Source: Magnetovibrio sp. (GTDB lineage: Bacteria > Pseudomonadota > Alphaproteobacteria > Rhodospirillales > Magnetovibrionaceae). Taken from it: a stretch of DNA of 9,792 bases. This document shows positions 1-6,820 of the stretch, piece after piece (position 1 is the stretch's first letter; each line of letters begins with the position of its first letter). Where the stretch lies: the NCBI GenBank assembly GCA_016763255.1, contig JAESUA010000055.1, positions 1 through 9,792 on the forward strand, written 5' to 3'. Below the pieces are notes generated by a model. That model had not been told where the DNA came from. It made no database searches and saw only the letters and a list, made by a program, of their open reading frames with translations. The translations under genes and the position numbers were made by a program.

Positions 1-308
1 ATGATGCCAGGCATCCCTGCGATAGAGGCAAAGGGCCCAAGGGCTGAATACGGGCCACCAACGGAAAGCGCGCCAGCCGCACCCGCCGCAAAAAGGGCTT
101 CGGCGGTTTGCTGGGTGCGCTGCAAATGGGTGGTGAACCACACCGCGCCGTGGGGCAGTTTGGCCGCCAAGTGGGCAAACGACGCGGTGTCCGAGACATC
201 CGCCTCGATGTCTTTTTGGCCCCAAATCTTGGCCAAATGGGCGTCCTTCACCGGGGCGTGACGCACCAACCACCAGCGCGTGGTTTGATATTCTTGATCT
301 TCACTCAT
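1..308 (-). CDS. cobC: CobC-like histidine phosphatase (alpha-ribazole phosphatase), 3' part outside window
   Basis: The 102 residues visible begin at the ATG at 308-306 and run off the left edge without a stop. The N-terminus holds RWWLVRHAPV (phosphohistidine motif R16-H17-A18-P19, the RHG box with Ala for Gly), and further in WFTTHLQRTQQTAEAL, the usual second conserved block with its Arg. This is the histidine phosphatase (phosphoglycerate-mutase-like) superfamily. Position next to cobS and cobT points to alpha-ribazole-phosphate or adenosylcobalamin-phosphate dephosphorylation in nucleotide-loop assembly. The start overlaps the cobS stop as ATGA (305-308), which suggests translational coupling. 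The family assignment is seen in the sequence. The substrate is inferred from the neighbours, and a generic histidine phosphatase is the alternative. Confidence 0.75.
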   Translation of the reverse strand, partial: MSEDQEYQTTRWWLVRHAPVKDAHLAKIWGQKDIEADVSDTASFAHLAAKLPHGAVWFTTHLQRTQQTAEALFAAGAAGALSVGGPYSALGPFASIAGMPGI

Positions 309-1191
309 ACGTAAAACACCGTGCGCAGTGCCACCGCCATGCCCGCCAGAACCAAGGCTTCGACGACCTGTTGGGCCGCGCCCAAGACATCTCCGGTAAA
401 ACCTGAAATTTGCCGCTGGGCCAACCAGCCGACCGCAGCCGCGCCAAGCACCGCCAGCACCGCCGCGACCAAACCCGGGCCTAAGCCCAGCACCAACAGA
501 GCGATCAACACGCCAATGATCAAGGCAATCACCGCGTCATCGCGGCTGGGGATACCGGCCCCTTTGCCCAAACCACCGCGCCGTGCGGGTTTGAGCACCA
601 CCATCATCAACGGCAACACCGCGCGCGCGACAACACATGGGCTGTGATCAGCGCCCCGGCGGCCAAGCCGGGACCGTTAAAGCCACCCAAACTGGTGGCC
701 TTGAAGCCGATCACCATGATCAGCGCCAACACGCCATAAGCGCCGATGTGGCTGTCTTTCATGATCGCGAGTTTTTTGGCCTTGCTCGCGCCGCCGCCAA
801 AACCATCGGCGACATCGGCTAGGCCGTCTTCGTGCAACGCGCCGGTGATCAACGCACCGGTGATCAGGCCCAAAAAAGCCGCCGCCATGGGGTGCAGGCC
901 CAACTGCGCCCCGGCCCACAAAACCAGGCCGGCCACCGCACCGATCAACAAGCCGACCACCGGCCAGGCCCGCACGGTATCGGACAGCGCAATCATGCCC
1001 TTGCCCTTATCCAACGCATCGGTCTCGACGGATTCATCGGGCGATGGGTCATTCCACCACTTGGGCAGCGGTACCCGGGTTAAAAACATCCACGCATGGC
1101 TAAAGCGATCCATCATGCGGCGATAAAACGACGTCGACGTCTCATCACCATGCACGGCGTCTGTCGTCAATGTTTCATCCGATTTGGCCAT
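305..1191 (-). pseudogene. cobS: cobS, adenosylcobinamide-GDP ribazoletransferase, apparently frameshifted at a (CG)5 run
   Basis: CobS is an integral membrane enzyme that joins adenosylcobinamide-GDP to alpha-ribazole(-phosphate), the last bond-forming step of B12 assembly. The upstream frame carries the family core: MFLTRVPLP, then GALHEDGLADVADGFGGG and KLAIMKDSHIGAYGVLAL, with the acidic EDGLAD...D cluster typical of the metal/substrate site, and hydrophobic helices. It stops at 607-609 just after AHVLSRA. The family continues in another frame (LPLMMVVLKPARRGGLGKGAG, more helices) to a TGA at 305-307. Removing one CG from (CG)5 at 620-629, or adding one base, rejoins the frames as about 294 aa from the ATG at 1191. 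A GTG at 1230 would add 13 residues. ATG 1191 is preferred because of a G-rich stretch just upstream and a plausible promoter at about 1244-1273. It is either a real broken gene or a sequencing error. Confidence 0.8.
620..629. repeat. (CG)5 dinucleotide run at the cobS frame break
   Basis: Five CG units on the coding (minus) strand lie exactly where cobS changes frame. With four units the reading would be Ser-Arg-Ala-Val-Leu-Pro, matching the expected helix. With five, translation ends after Arg-Ala-Arg-Cys-Cys-Arg. Short GC dinucleotide runs are also a common place for sequence errors. Confidence 0.75.
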
Positions 1192-1218
1192 GGGGCCCCC
1201 AACTGATTGTTGATTTGT

Positions 1219-1273
1219 TTGATGCGTCACGCGTCTCAGGGTGTATATATGCTTTAGTGTTTTGAAATTTTAA
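1219..1273. promoter_or_regulatory. A/T-rich divergent promoter region between cobS and cobT
   Basis: This is the only A/T-rich island in the cobS/cobT spacer. For cobS (minus strand) TTAAAA (1273-1268) and TATATA (1249-1244) are separated by 18 bp, giving a start near 1237, upstream of the ATG at 1191. For cobT (plus) only weaker pairs are visible, for example TTGATG (1219-1224) with TATATA (1244-1249), spacing 19. I see no B12-box or other riboswitch-like structure. The spacer is too short to hold a standard cobalamin riboswitch. Confidence 0.35.
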
Positions 1274-1304
1274 GGTCTTTTTGGGGCCACTGCGAGTCTG
1301 TTTC

Positions 1305-2330
1305 ATGAATAAAATGCCCACCATCAATACACTTGATGATATCCGCCAAATTTTGACCGAACTGCCCGGCCCCGATCTGGAGGCCGCCCGCGCCGCCCAG
1401 GCGCGCGAACCGCAGCTCACCAAACCGGCTGGATCGTTGGGCCGATTGGAACAGTTGGCCGCTTGGACCGCCACCTGGCAGGGGCGCTATCCGCCGCGCA
1501 TGAAGACCCCCAACGCCCACGTGTTTGCCGGAAACCACGGTGTTGTGGCCCAAGGCGTATCGGCCTTTCCCTCCGAAGTCACCAAGCAAATGGTGGCCAA
1601 TTTTGAAAGCGGCGGCGCGGCCATCAATCAAATCTGTAAGGCCTTGGGCGTGGGCCTGTGTGTCGAACAAATGGATCTCGATAATCCGACCCAGGATTTC
1701 ACCGAAAATCCCGCCATGACCGATACCGAATGCGCCGAGGCCATCCGTTTTGGCATGAACGTCATCGATGAAGCGTCCGACGTGGTGTGCTTGGGCGAAA
1801 TGGGCATCGGCAACACCACATCCGCCGCCGCCATTTGCCTGGCCCTTTATGGTGGCAATGCGTTGACCTGGGTTGGCCCCGGCACCGGAATCGACAAACC
1901 AGCCATGGGTAAAAAGGCCGAAGTGGTGGGCCTGGGCGTAAAACTTTACAAGTCGCACATGCAAGACGGCCTAGACGTGCTGCGCTGTTTGGGCGGACGC
2001 GAAATGGCCGCCATCGCCGGTGCGGTGATCGGTGCGCGACTAAAACAGGTGCCGGTTATGTTGGACGGTTACGTATCCACCGCGGCGGCAGCGGTGCTGC
2101 CCAGCATCAACAAACGCGCCTTGGACCATTGCAAAGTTGGACACGTCAGCGCTGAGCCGGGTCATAAATTGCTGCTCGAAAAGCTCGGCAAAAATGCCCT
2201 GCAAGATCACAACATGCGCCTGGGCGAAGCCACCGGCGCGGTGTTGGCGGTGGGCCTATTAAAGGCCGCCGTGGCGTGTCACAACGACATGGCGACTTTC
2301 GCCGAAGCTGGTATCACGGATAAGGATTAG
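1305..2330 (+). CDS. cobT: Nicotinate-nucleotide--dimethylbenzimidazole phosphoribosyltransferase
   Basis: CobT makes alpha-ribazole-5'-phosphate from nicotinate mononucleotide and 5,6-dimethylbenzimidazole, activating the B12 lower ligand. The protein is 341 aa, close to the family length. Visible motifs are LTKPAGSLGRLE (38-49), FAGNHGVVAQGVSAFP (74-89, Asn where enterobacterial enzymes have Asp), GEMGIGNTTSAAAI (164-177), GPGTGID (191-197), DGYVSTAAA (254-262), SAEPGH (282-287) and MRLGEATGA (304-312). Glu308 matches the catalytic Glu of Salmonella CobT (Glu317 there). The open frame extends to a TTG at 1281, but the ATG at 1305 fits the usual N-terminus. ATG 1314 is also possible, and no strong ribosome-binding site separates them. 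The gene is divergent from cobS and completes a cobT/cobS/cobC nucleotide-loop set. In Pseudomonas denitrificans naming it is CobU. Confidence 0.95.
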   Translation: MNKMPTINTLDDIRQILTELPGPDLEAARAAQAREPQLTKPAGSLGRLEQLAAWTATWQGRYPPRMKTPNAHVFAGNHGVVAQGVSAFPSEVTKQMVANFESGGAAINQICKALGVGLCVEQMDLDNPTQDFTENPAMTDTECAEAIRFGMNVIDEASDVVCLGEMGIGNTTSAAAICLALYGGNALTWVGPGTGIDKPAMGKKAEVVGLGVKLYKSHMQDGLDVLRCLGGREMAAIAGAVIGARLKQVPVMLDGYVSTAAAAVLPSINKRALDHCKVGHVSAEPGHKLLLEKLGKNALQDHNMRLGEATGAVLAVGLLKAAVACHNDMATFAEAGITDKD

Positions 2331-2444
2331 TTGGCTCGACTCCGAAGGGCATAGCCCTGAGGCAAGCGCAAGTGCGCGCCGCGCGTATGCGCGTAAGCCA
2401 AGGGAGGCGCAGCCGAGCGCCCGGCGCTTGAGGGGCAATCAATC
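2331..2444. repeat. GC-rich palindromic intergenic element between convergent genes
   Basis: This spacer lies between the cobT stop and the permease stop and is packed with small inverted repeats. They are AGGGC-ATA-GCCCT (2346-2358), CGCGC-GTAT-GCGCG (2380-2393), AGCGC-CCG-GCGCT (2416-2428), and an outer pair CAAGCGC (2363-2369) / GCGCTTG (2424-2430). None is followed by a clear T run, so a standard intrinsic terminator is not evident, although the hairpins may end or stabilise both convergent transcripts. The layout resembles dispersed REP-like elements often found between convergent genes. That it is repeated elsewhere in the genome is inference. Confidence 0.45.
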
Positions 2445-3284
2445 TTATTCACCCTGCTGCATCAGCAAACCTTTGACTCGCGCCATTTTCATCATGTGCA
2501 GGAAAAACAACACCGCCAGGGTTAACAAGACGGCGTTCGAGCCCACCGCCCAGAAAAAATGATCCCAGGCAAACACGCCATCAAATAAAACGCCGCGCAT
2601 GCCCTCAAAGGTATGCGCCGAGGGCAGCGCCAGCGCCACCACCTGTAACCAACCGGGCAAGATGTCGACCGGATAATAAATGGCGCTGACCGGGGCGAGC
2701 AAGAATATGCCCAGCCAACACAGGCTTTCCGCGCCCAGGCCGTAGCGCAAAATCAGTGCCGATACAGTGATGCCGATGACCGTGCCAAAAATCAAAAGAT
2801 TGGTGAAAAAGGCCAGCAGCGGCAACCCCAATTCGAACACCCACACATCATAAAACGGCATCGCCAAAAATGCCGCCGGGGTGACGGATATCAAGGTCCG
2901 CACCAGACTCATCAAAATCAACGAGGTGATCAATTCCGAGTCGCGCAGTGGAGAGACAAACAGTTGCGCCAAATTGCGCGACCACATTTCTTCGATAAAC
3001 GGTAACGAGACGCCGAGGTTGGCGCGAAACAATACATCCCACAACAACACCGCCGAAATCAACACCCCAGCAGCCTCGGCCACCCATGTTGAATGGCCCA
3101 TGAAAAACTTGGTCATGAAGCCCCACAAGATCATCTGAATCATCGGCCAATAGGCCAATTCCAGCAACCGCGGCCAGGACCGGCGCAGCACATACAGATG
3201 GCGCAACATCAACGCAAAAACCCGGCGCAGGGAAAACTTGGGCTGCGGTGCGCACACGTCATCGGGAATTTGCATCTTGTTCAT
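2445..3284 (-). CDS. ABC-2 type transporter permease
   Basis: A 279-residue integral membrane protein with about six hydrophobic segments, roughly at residues 44-62, 70-90, 120-142, 150-178, 183-208 and 247-268. The short cytoplasmic N-terminus (residues 1-40) is basic toward its end. Size and layout match ABC2_membrane permeases, the membrane half of exporters for polysaccharides, lipids, drugs or peptides. Its ATG overlaps the stop of the ATPase gene as ATGA (3281-3284), so the two are surely co-translated. It is the last gene of a four-gene minus-strand operon that begins with two EAL-like regulators. The substrate cannot be told from sequence. No nearby glycosyltransferase or membrane-fusion gene points to one. 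Confidence 0.88.
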   Translation of the reverse strand: MNKMQIPDDVCAPQPKFSLRRVFALMLRHLYVLRRSWPRLLELAYWPMIQMILWGFMTKFFMGHSTWVAEAAGVLISAVLLWDVLFRANLGVSLPFIEEMWSRNLAQLFVSPLRDSELITSLILMSLVRTLISVTPAAFLAMPFYDVWVFELGLPLLAFFTNLLIFGTVIGITVSALILRYGLGAESLCWLGIFLLAPVSAIYYPVDILPGWLQVVALALPSAHTFEGMRGVLFDGVFAWDHFFWAVGSNAVLLTLAVLFFLHMMKMARVKGLLMQQGE

Positions 3285-4099
3285 GCCCCAACCCCTTCCT
3301 GCGATCCGTCCTGCGGCCCTTGATCGGCGCTGGTGCCGCGCGCGATGTCCAAGAACACCTGTTCGAGATTGTCGCGGCCATGACGGTGGATCAAATCGGT
3401 TGGCGAACCCTGGTCGACAATTTTACCTTCGCGCATCATCAACACCTGATCGGCCAAGCGTTCGACCTCCGCCATGTTGTGCGACGCCAGCAAAATGGTT
3501 GCGCCGGTGCGTTCGCGGTAGCGTTCCAAATATCCGCGCACCCAATCGCCGGTGTCGGGGTCCAGCGACGCGGTGGGTTCATCCATCAGCATCAATTTGG
3601 GCGCGTTCAACAAGGATTTGGCCAGCGCCACACGGGTTTTTTGACCCGCCGACAAATCGCCAAACGGGCGTTTTAAAAAGGCCCCCAACTCCAGATCCTC
3701 GACCAGCTCTGCGATGCGTCCTTTGACGTCACGAATGCCGTACAAATGGGCATAAATGGTGAGGTTTTCCCACACCTTCAAACGCTTCGGAAGGTCCACA
3801 TAAGGCGAAGAAAAATTCATACATCCCAATACCTTATGGCGCTCATCGGGCATCCGTGCGCCAAGCACTTTAACCTCACCCTTGGTCGGGCTGAGCAACC
3901 CCAATAGCATGGAAATGGTGGTGGTTTTTCCGGCCCCGTTGCCGCCCAACAGCGCCACCGTGGAACCGGCTTTAATGACGAACGAAATGCCATTCACGGC
4001 CTGCACACCGTTGAACGATTTATACAGATTGCTGACTTCAATGACCGGCCGAATGAACCATCCATGGGGCTGAGATACTTTGCTAAATCTAAGTGGCAT
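3281..4099 (-). CDS. ABC transporter ATP-binding protein (ABC-2 exporter)
   Basis: A 272-aa nucleotide-binding subunit pairing with the downstream permease. The motifs are: Walker A GGNGAGKTT (52-60, Gly where Pro is usual), signature LSAGQ (149-153, Ala for the usual Gly), Walker B LMLMDEP (169-175) with catalytic Glu174, D-loop SLD (178-180) and H-loop His207 in ASHNM. The Q-loop region reads MNFSSPYVDLP (94-104), without the usual Gln. The C-terminal block LEQVFLDIARG is typical of the drug/polysaccharide exporter ATPases of COG1131. The ATG at 4099 overlaps the upstream EAL-like gene by 11 bp, and no other start lies close to the ABC domain, which begins near residue 18. Overlaps on both sides suggest tight co-expression. 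The hydrolytic residues are intact, so it is probably active. Confidence 0.92.
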   Translation of the reverse strand: MPLRFSKVSQPHGWFIRPVIEVSNLYKSFNGVQAVNGISFVIKAGSTVALLGGNGAGKTTTISMLLGLLSPTKGEVKVLGARMPDERHKVLGCMNFSSPYVDLPKRLKVWENLTIYAHLYGIRDVKGRIAELVEDLELGAFLKRPFGDLSAGQKTRVALAKSLLNAPKLMLMDEPTASLDPDTGDWVRGYLERYRERTGATILLASHNMAEVERLADQVLMMREGKIVDQGSPTDLIHRHGRDNLEQVFLDIARGTSADQGPQDGSQEGVGA

Positions 4100-5375
4100 C
4101 GCGTTCGATACGGTGTTTAATTTTCAACAATTGGCGGCGCCGATCATCTTCAGCAATCAGATGTTCGATGAAGTGGCCCTGGAACATGGTGATGCCCACC
4201 GAACGTCCAAAATCAACCGCTTCACGATTGTCACAGCGCGCCAAGATCACCCGCGTGCGGCCAGCCTCCTTGACCAAATCACGCAGCTTCCTTTTCATGG
4301 ATGTGCCGCCATCAACCAGTTCTGGGTTCCACATCACCTTGACATAATCCACGCCCAAACGTTCGCGATTGATCATCGATAAGTTTTGATATGTAAGACC
4401 GTCGAGACAGATGCGATAGCCTTTTTCCTGGCAGAATTCGCGCACGAACAAGAACGCCCCGAGGTCGGCAAAAATATCAATTTTTTGCAGCTCCAACACC
4501 ATCGACCCACGTCGCGCCGCCGATACACCTTCGTCAAACGCAATAAATTCCGGGCTCAGCAAGGTCGAAACATTGACGTTAAAGCTGATGTCGCCGGTGA
4601 TCGAAAACCTGTCGGTTTTGGACAACAAGGACAGCACCCGCTTATCCAAGCTTTCGGTGAGATACTGAAAAAGCCACCGGTTCGAGGTCAAATTGGTGCC
4701 CGGCATCATGGTTTCACGCAAATCCATGATCGAGATGTAAAGCTCCGAAAAAATCGGGTCGGGGACCAGTTTTTTGGACACTCCACAGACAAATTGACGG
4801 CGCACCAAACTGGTTAGATCGGTGCGCTGCAAGGCCTTGACCGCACGGCCCAAAATTTCTGGGTTGAGGGGGTCGCCATGATCCTGGCGCGCTTTCAATG
4901 AGGCGCGCACGTTGGAACGGGTTGAGGTGCGCTTTTCGGCGCGCCCATCCTCGCTCATGTCGCGGACCATTTTGATCAGCTCGTCATAACCGGTTTCGAC
5001 ATCGTACCAGGTGACAAATTCGGATTCCGAACGGTCCTTCTCATCAAACAGCGGATCGTCGGAAAACAAGAACTTGATTTTTTGCACCGTATCTTCGGTA
5101 CGGGTGTGCGCCTCGGCTTTGTAGATAAAAAAGATGTCCTGGTTTTTAAGCTCGAACAATTGCCCCATGAGGTCGCTGACCAAACCTTCAAAACTATTGG
5201 TCGCGGCGCGGATGTGATGGTCACGGCGATTGGCGGGCATCAGGCTGGATATATTGATCCGCACCGCTTTGCGTCCGGCACGGCGGTCTTCCAGCCGCCG
5301 CAGGTATTCCAGCAGCAATTGTTCCTGGGTACGGCGGTGCAAATGAGTCGGCGATGACGATGAGCGCAGAGCCAT
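4089..5375 (-). CDS. Degenerate GGDEF/EAL-like protein, second of a tandem pair
   Basis: A 428-aa soluble protein with no signal peptide or membrane segment. Residues about 60-110 resemble a collapsed GGDEF domain: NQDIFFIYK at 78-86 sits where the GGDEF turn would be, followed by FLFSDDPL. A linker with TWYD (122-125) and a charged stretch follows. Residues about 185-408 resemble an EAL domain: ELY at 211-213 replaces EAL, FNVNVS (265-270) keeps the Asn, and LELQK (294-298) keeps the first Glu only. LDG (324-326) replaces the DD pair, VKVM (345-348) keeps Lys but loses Asp, and FQGHF (398-402) keeps QG. Most metal and c-di-GMP ligands are gone, so phosphodiesterase activity is unlikely. A strong GGAG at 5386-5383, seven bases from the ATG, fixes the start. 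It is related along its length to the gene upstream and overlaps the ABC ATPase gene. Confidence 0.8.
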   Translation of the reverse strand: MALRSSSSPTHLHRRTQEQLLLEYLRRLEDRRAGRKAVRINISSLMPANRRDHHIRAATNSFEGLVSDLMGQLFELKNQDIFFIYKAEAHTRTEDTVQKIKFLFSDDPLFDEKDRSESEFVTWYDVETGYDELIKMVRDMSEDGRAEKRTSTRSNVRASLKARQDHGDPLNPEILGRAVKALQRTDLTSLVRRQFVCGVSKKLVPDPIFSELYISIMDLRETMMPGTNLTSNRWLFQYLTESLDKRVLSLLSKTDRFSITGDISFNVNVSTLLSPEFIAFDEGVSAARRGSMVLELQKIDIFADLGAFLFVREFCQEKGYRICLDGLTYQNLSMINRERLGVDYVKVMWNPELVDGGTSMKRKLRDLVKEAGRTRVILARCDNREAVDFGRSVGITMFQGHFIEHLIAEDDRRRQLLKIKHRIERDAT

Positions 5376-5382
5376 TTCAGCA

Positions 5383-5386
5383 CTCC
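5383..5386 (-). promoter_or_regulatory. Ribosome-binding site of the second EAL-like gene
   Basis: On the minus strand AAGGAG precedes the ATG at 5375 with a 7-base gap after GGAG. This is the clearest Shine-Dalgarno in the operon. It supports independent initiation after the 48-bp gap that follows the first EAL-like gene. Confidence 0.75.
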
Positions 5387-5423
5387 TTCAGACTATATTT
5401 GTGGCACACCACCATGACGTCCA

Positions 5424-6686
5424 TCAGATTATGCCTTTGTTCACCATGGCCGCGACCACGCTGTCGATAAAGTGGCCTTGAAAACAGCGGATGCCAAGAT
5501 CAAGCCCCCAACTGACGCCTTCTTCACTGTCGACCCTTGATAGCACCACGCTGCCATCAGGCATATCTGCAATCACGGTGCGAATTTGGCGGGTTTGGTC
5601 TTGGTCAACGCCGCCGCGCACTTCTGGTCCCCAAGTGATCTTGATAAAATCAGCTTCCAACGATGTCGGATCAAAGAAATTCAAGGTTAACGGATTGAGG
5701 CCATCAATCAAAACCCGATAGCCATGTTCCTTGAGCCAATCACGCACGTATGTATACGCCCCCATGTCAGCAAAAACGTCGATGATCTGGATTTCCACCA
5801 GCACCTTATCGGTATGTTCACCGACGATGGCGTGAAAATTTTGAAACGGCCGCCCCATAATGGTTGAGATGTTCAAATTGACGCTGAGCGGCACATCCAT
5901 ATTGGAATAATCAAGCCGTGAGAGCACCTCCAAAACCCGCGCGTCAATGGTTTCCGACAAGTACTGGAACAACCAGTGGCTGGAGAAAATATTGATGTCC
6001 GGGGCGATGCGCTGGCGCAGTTCTTCCATCGCTACATAATGTTCGCGAAACGCCAATTTTTGATTGCGCCCCGCCGTCACGATCACCGCCGGTTGACGAT
6101 GCACCACATCGCCGATGCGCACTTCCAACAGCCTTTGTGTGATGGTCTGTATATTTTGCGGCACCAACGGCTCGCCGCTCATCACCTTGGACGAACGGCC
6201 CGTGGTCATGGCGTCGTTTTGCTTGGCCTTAGTATCTTCACGCACCTTCAAAAGGGCGCTGATGGTCTCTTCAAAATCTTTGTGATCTTTGGCCTGACTG
6301 AAGTCATACCAGGTGGAAAAAAGATCCTCAGCCGACCCATCTTCGCTCATGGTCAAAGGGTCTTCGTTAAACAGCGCGCGAACCCGAAACACCGCATCAT
6401 CAACATCATCAACAGGAGTATTGCGACACATCAGCGCAACATCGGCATTGGCAAAGGTGAACACCTGGACGTCGTGTTGGGCGGATAAGCTGTCGAGCGA
6501 ACGCCCCACCATCCGCAAAAAGTGCGGTTGGCGATGAGAAGCGCGCAGCTCGGACAGGTGCAGATGCACCGCAAAAACACCGATGACGTTGTTGCGCATG
6601 CGATCAAGCAAATCCAACAGCCGCTTTTCCGGGCCGGCAGGAACTTGATCTTGTCCAGTGGTGTATGACGCAGAAATATCCGCCAT
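5424..6686 (-). CDS. Degenerate GGDEF/EAL-like protein, first of a tandem pair
   Basis: A 420-aa cytoplasmic protein, first gene of the minus-strand operon and a diverged relative of the next gene. FANADVAL (78-85) stands where GGDEF would be, followed by DDAVFRVRALFNEDPL (96-111), as in a degenerate GGDEF fold. STWYDF (124-129) matches the TWYD linker of its partner. The EAL-like part (about 195-408) has HWLFQYLSETIDARVLEVLS (237-256, closely matched in the partner), SVNLNIS with the family Asn (268-274), VEIQ (297-300, one Glu kept), IDGL in place of DDFG (327-330), FIKITW (347-352, Lys kept, Asp lost) and CFQGHF (401-406). No EAL triplet is present. Likely a non-catalytic sensor, nucleotide receptor or scaffold. 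AAGGAGG (6706-6700) lies 13 bases before the ATG, rather far, but no closer in-frame start exists. Confidence 0.8.
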   Translation of the reverse strand: MADISASYTTGQDQVPAGPEKRLLDLLDRMRNNVIGVFAVHLHLSELRASHRQPHFLRMVGRSLDSLSAQHDVQVFTFANADVALMCRNTPVDDVDDAVFRVRALFNEDPLTMSEDGSAEDLFSTWYDFSQAKDHKDFEETISALLKVREDTKAKQNDAMTTGRSSKVMSGEPLVPQNIQTITQRLLEVRIGDVVHRQPAVIVTAGRNQKLAFREHYVAMEELRQRIAPDINIFSSHWLFQYLSETIDARVLEVLSRLDYSNMDVPLSVNLNISTIMGRPFQNFHAIVGEHTDKVLVEIQIIDVFADMGAYTYVRDWLKEHGYRVLIDGLNPLTLNFFDPTSLEADFIKITWGPEVRGGVDQDQTRQIRTVIADMPDGSVVLSRVDSEEGVSWGLDLGIRCFQGHFIDSVVAAMVNKGII

Positions 6687-6699
6687 GCTTGACGCTGGG

Positions 6700-6706
6700 C
6701 CTCCTT
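6700..6706 (-). promoter_or_regulatory. Ribosome-binding site of the first EAL-like gene
   Basis: The minus strand reads AAGGAGG 13 bases before the ATG at 6686. The match to the anti-Shine-Dalgarno is full but the spacing is longer than the usual 5-9. It may be a slow start, or translation may begin at the same ATG with a looped spacer. Confidence 0.5.
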
Positions 6707-6723
6707 AAAAGTGTGATTCTTCC

Positions 6724-6751
6724 ATGTTACGGATAAGTGGTTAATAGGCAA
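6724..6751 (-). promoter_or_regulatory. Candidate promoter of the EAL-EAL-ABC operon
   Basis: On the minus strand TTGCCT (6751-6746) and TAACAT (6729-6724) are separated by 16 bp, each four of six to the sigma-70 consensus. Transcription would begin near 6717, giving a leader of about 30 bases that includes the AAGGAGG. The match is modest, so this is only a candidate. Confidence 0.3.
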
Positions 6752-6783
6752 TGACCTAAACGACTCCGCAAACCCGCTTATCC

Positions 6784-6811
6784 TTGTGAAAACACACGAT
6801 AAACATACATT
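6784..6811 (+). promoter_or_regulatory. Candidate promoter of the metallophosphatase gene
   Basis: TTGTGA (6784-6789) and TACATT (6806-6811) are separated by 16 bp. The start point would fall around 6818, almost on the ATG at 6821. That ATG has no Shine-Dalgarno, so the pattern fits a leaderless or nearly leaderless mRNA. Matches are four of six at both boxes. Confidence 0.3.
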
Positions 6812-6820
6812 TAGAACATC

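Noticed and set aside
1..308. RHAP in place of RHG in the phosphatase as a sign of inactivation
   Set aside because: The catalytic Arg and His are both present, and from memory Ala at this position recurs in alphaproteobacterial members, so it is probably functional.
1192..1304. Cobalamin riboswitch in the cobS/cobT spacer
   Set aside because: The spacer is short and I find no B12-box-like segment or long conserved fold.
1254..1964. Long open frame of 236 codons on the minus strand
   Set aside because: It lies opposite cobT, which has clear family motifs. Its composition (Gly/His-rich) is what a high-GC antisense frame gives, and it has no recognisable domain.
5976..6488. 170-codon plus-strand open frame
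   Set aside because: Antisense to the first EAL-like gene, whose reading frame has clear homology to its neighbour.
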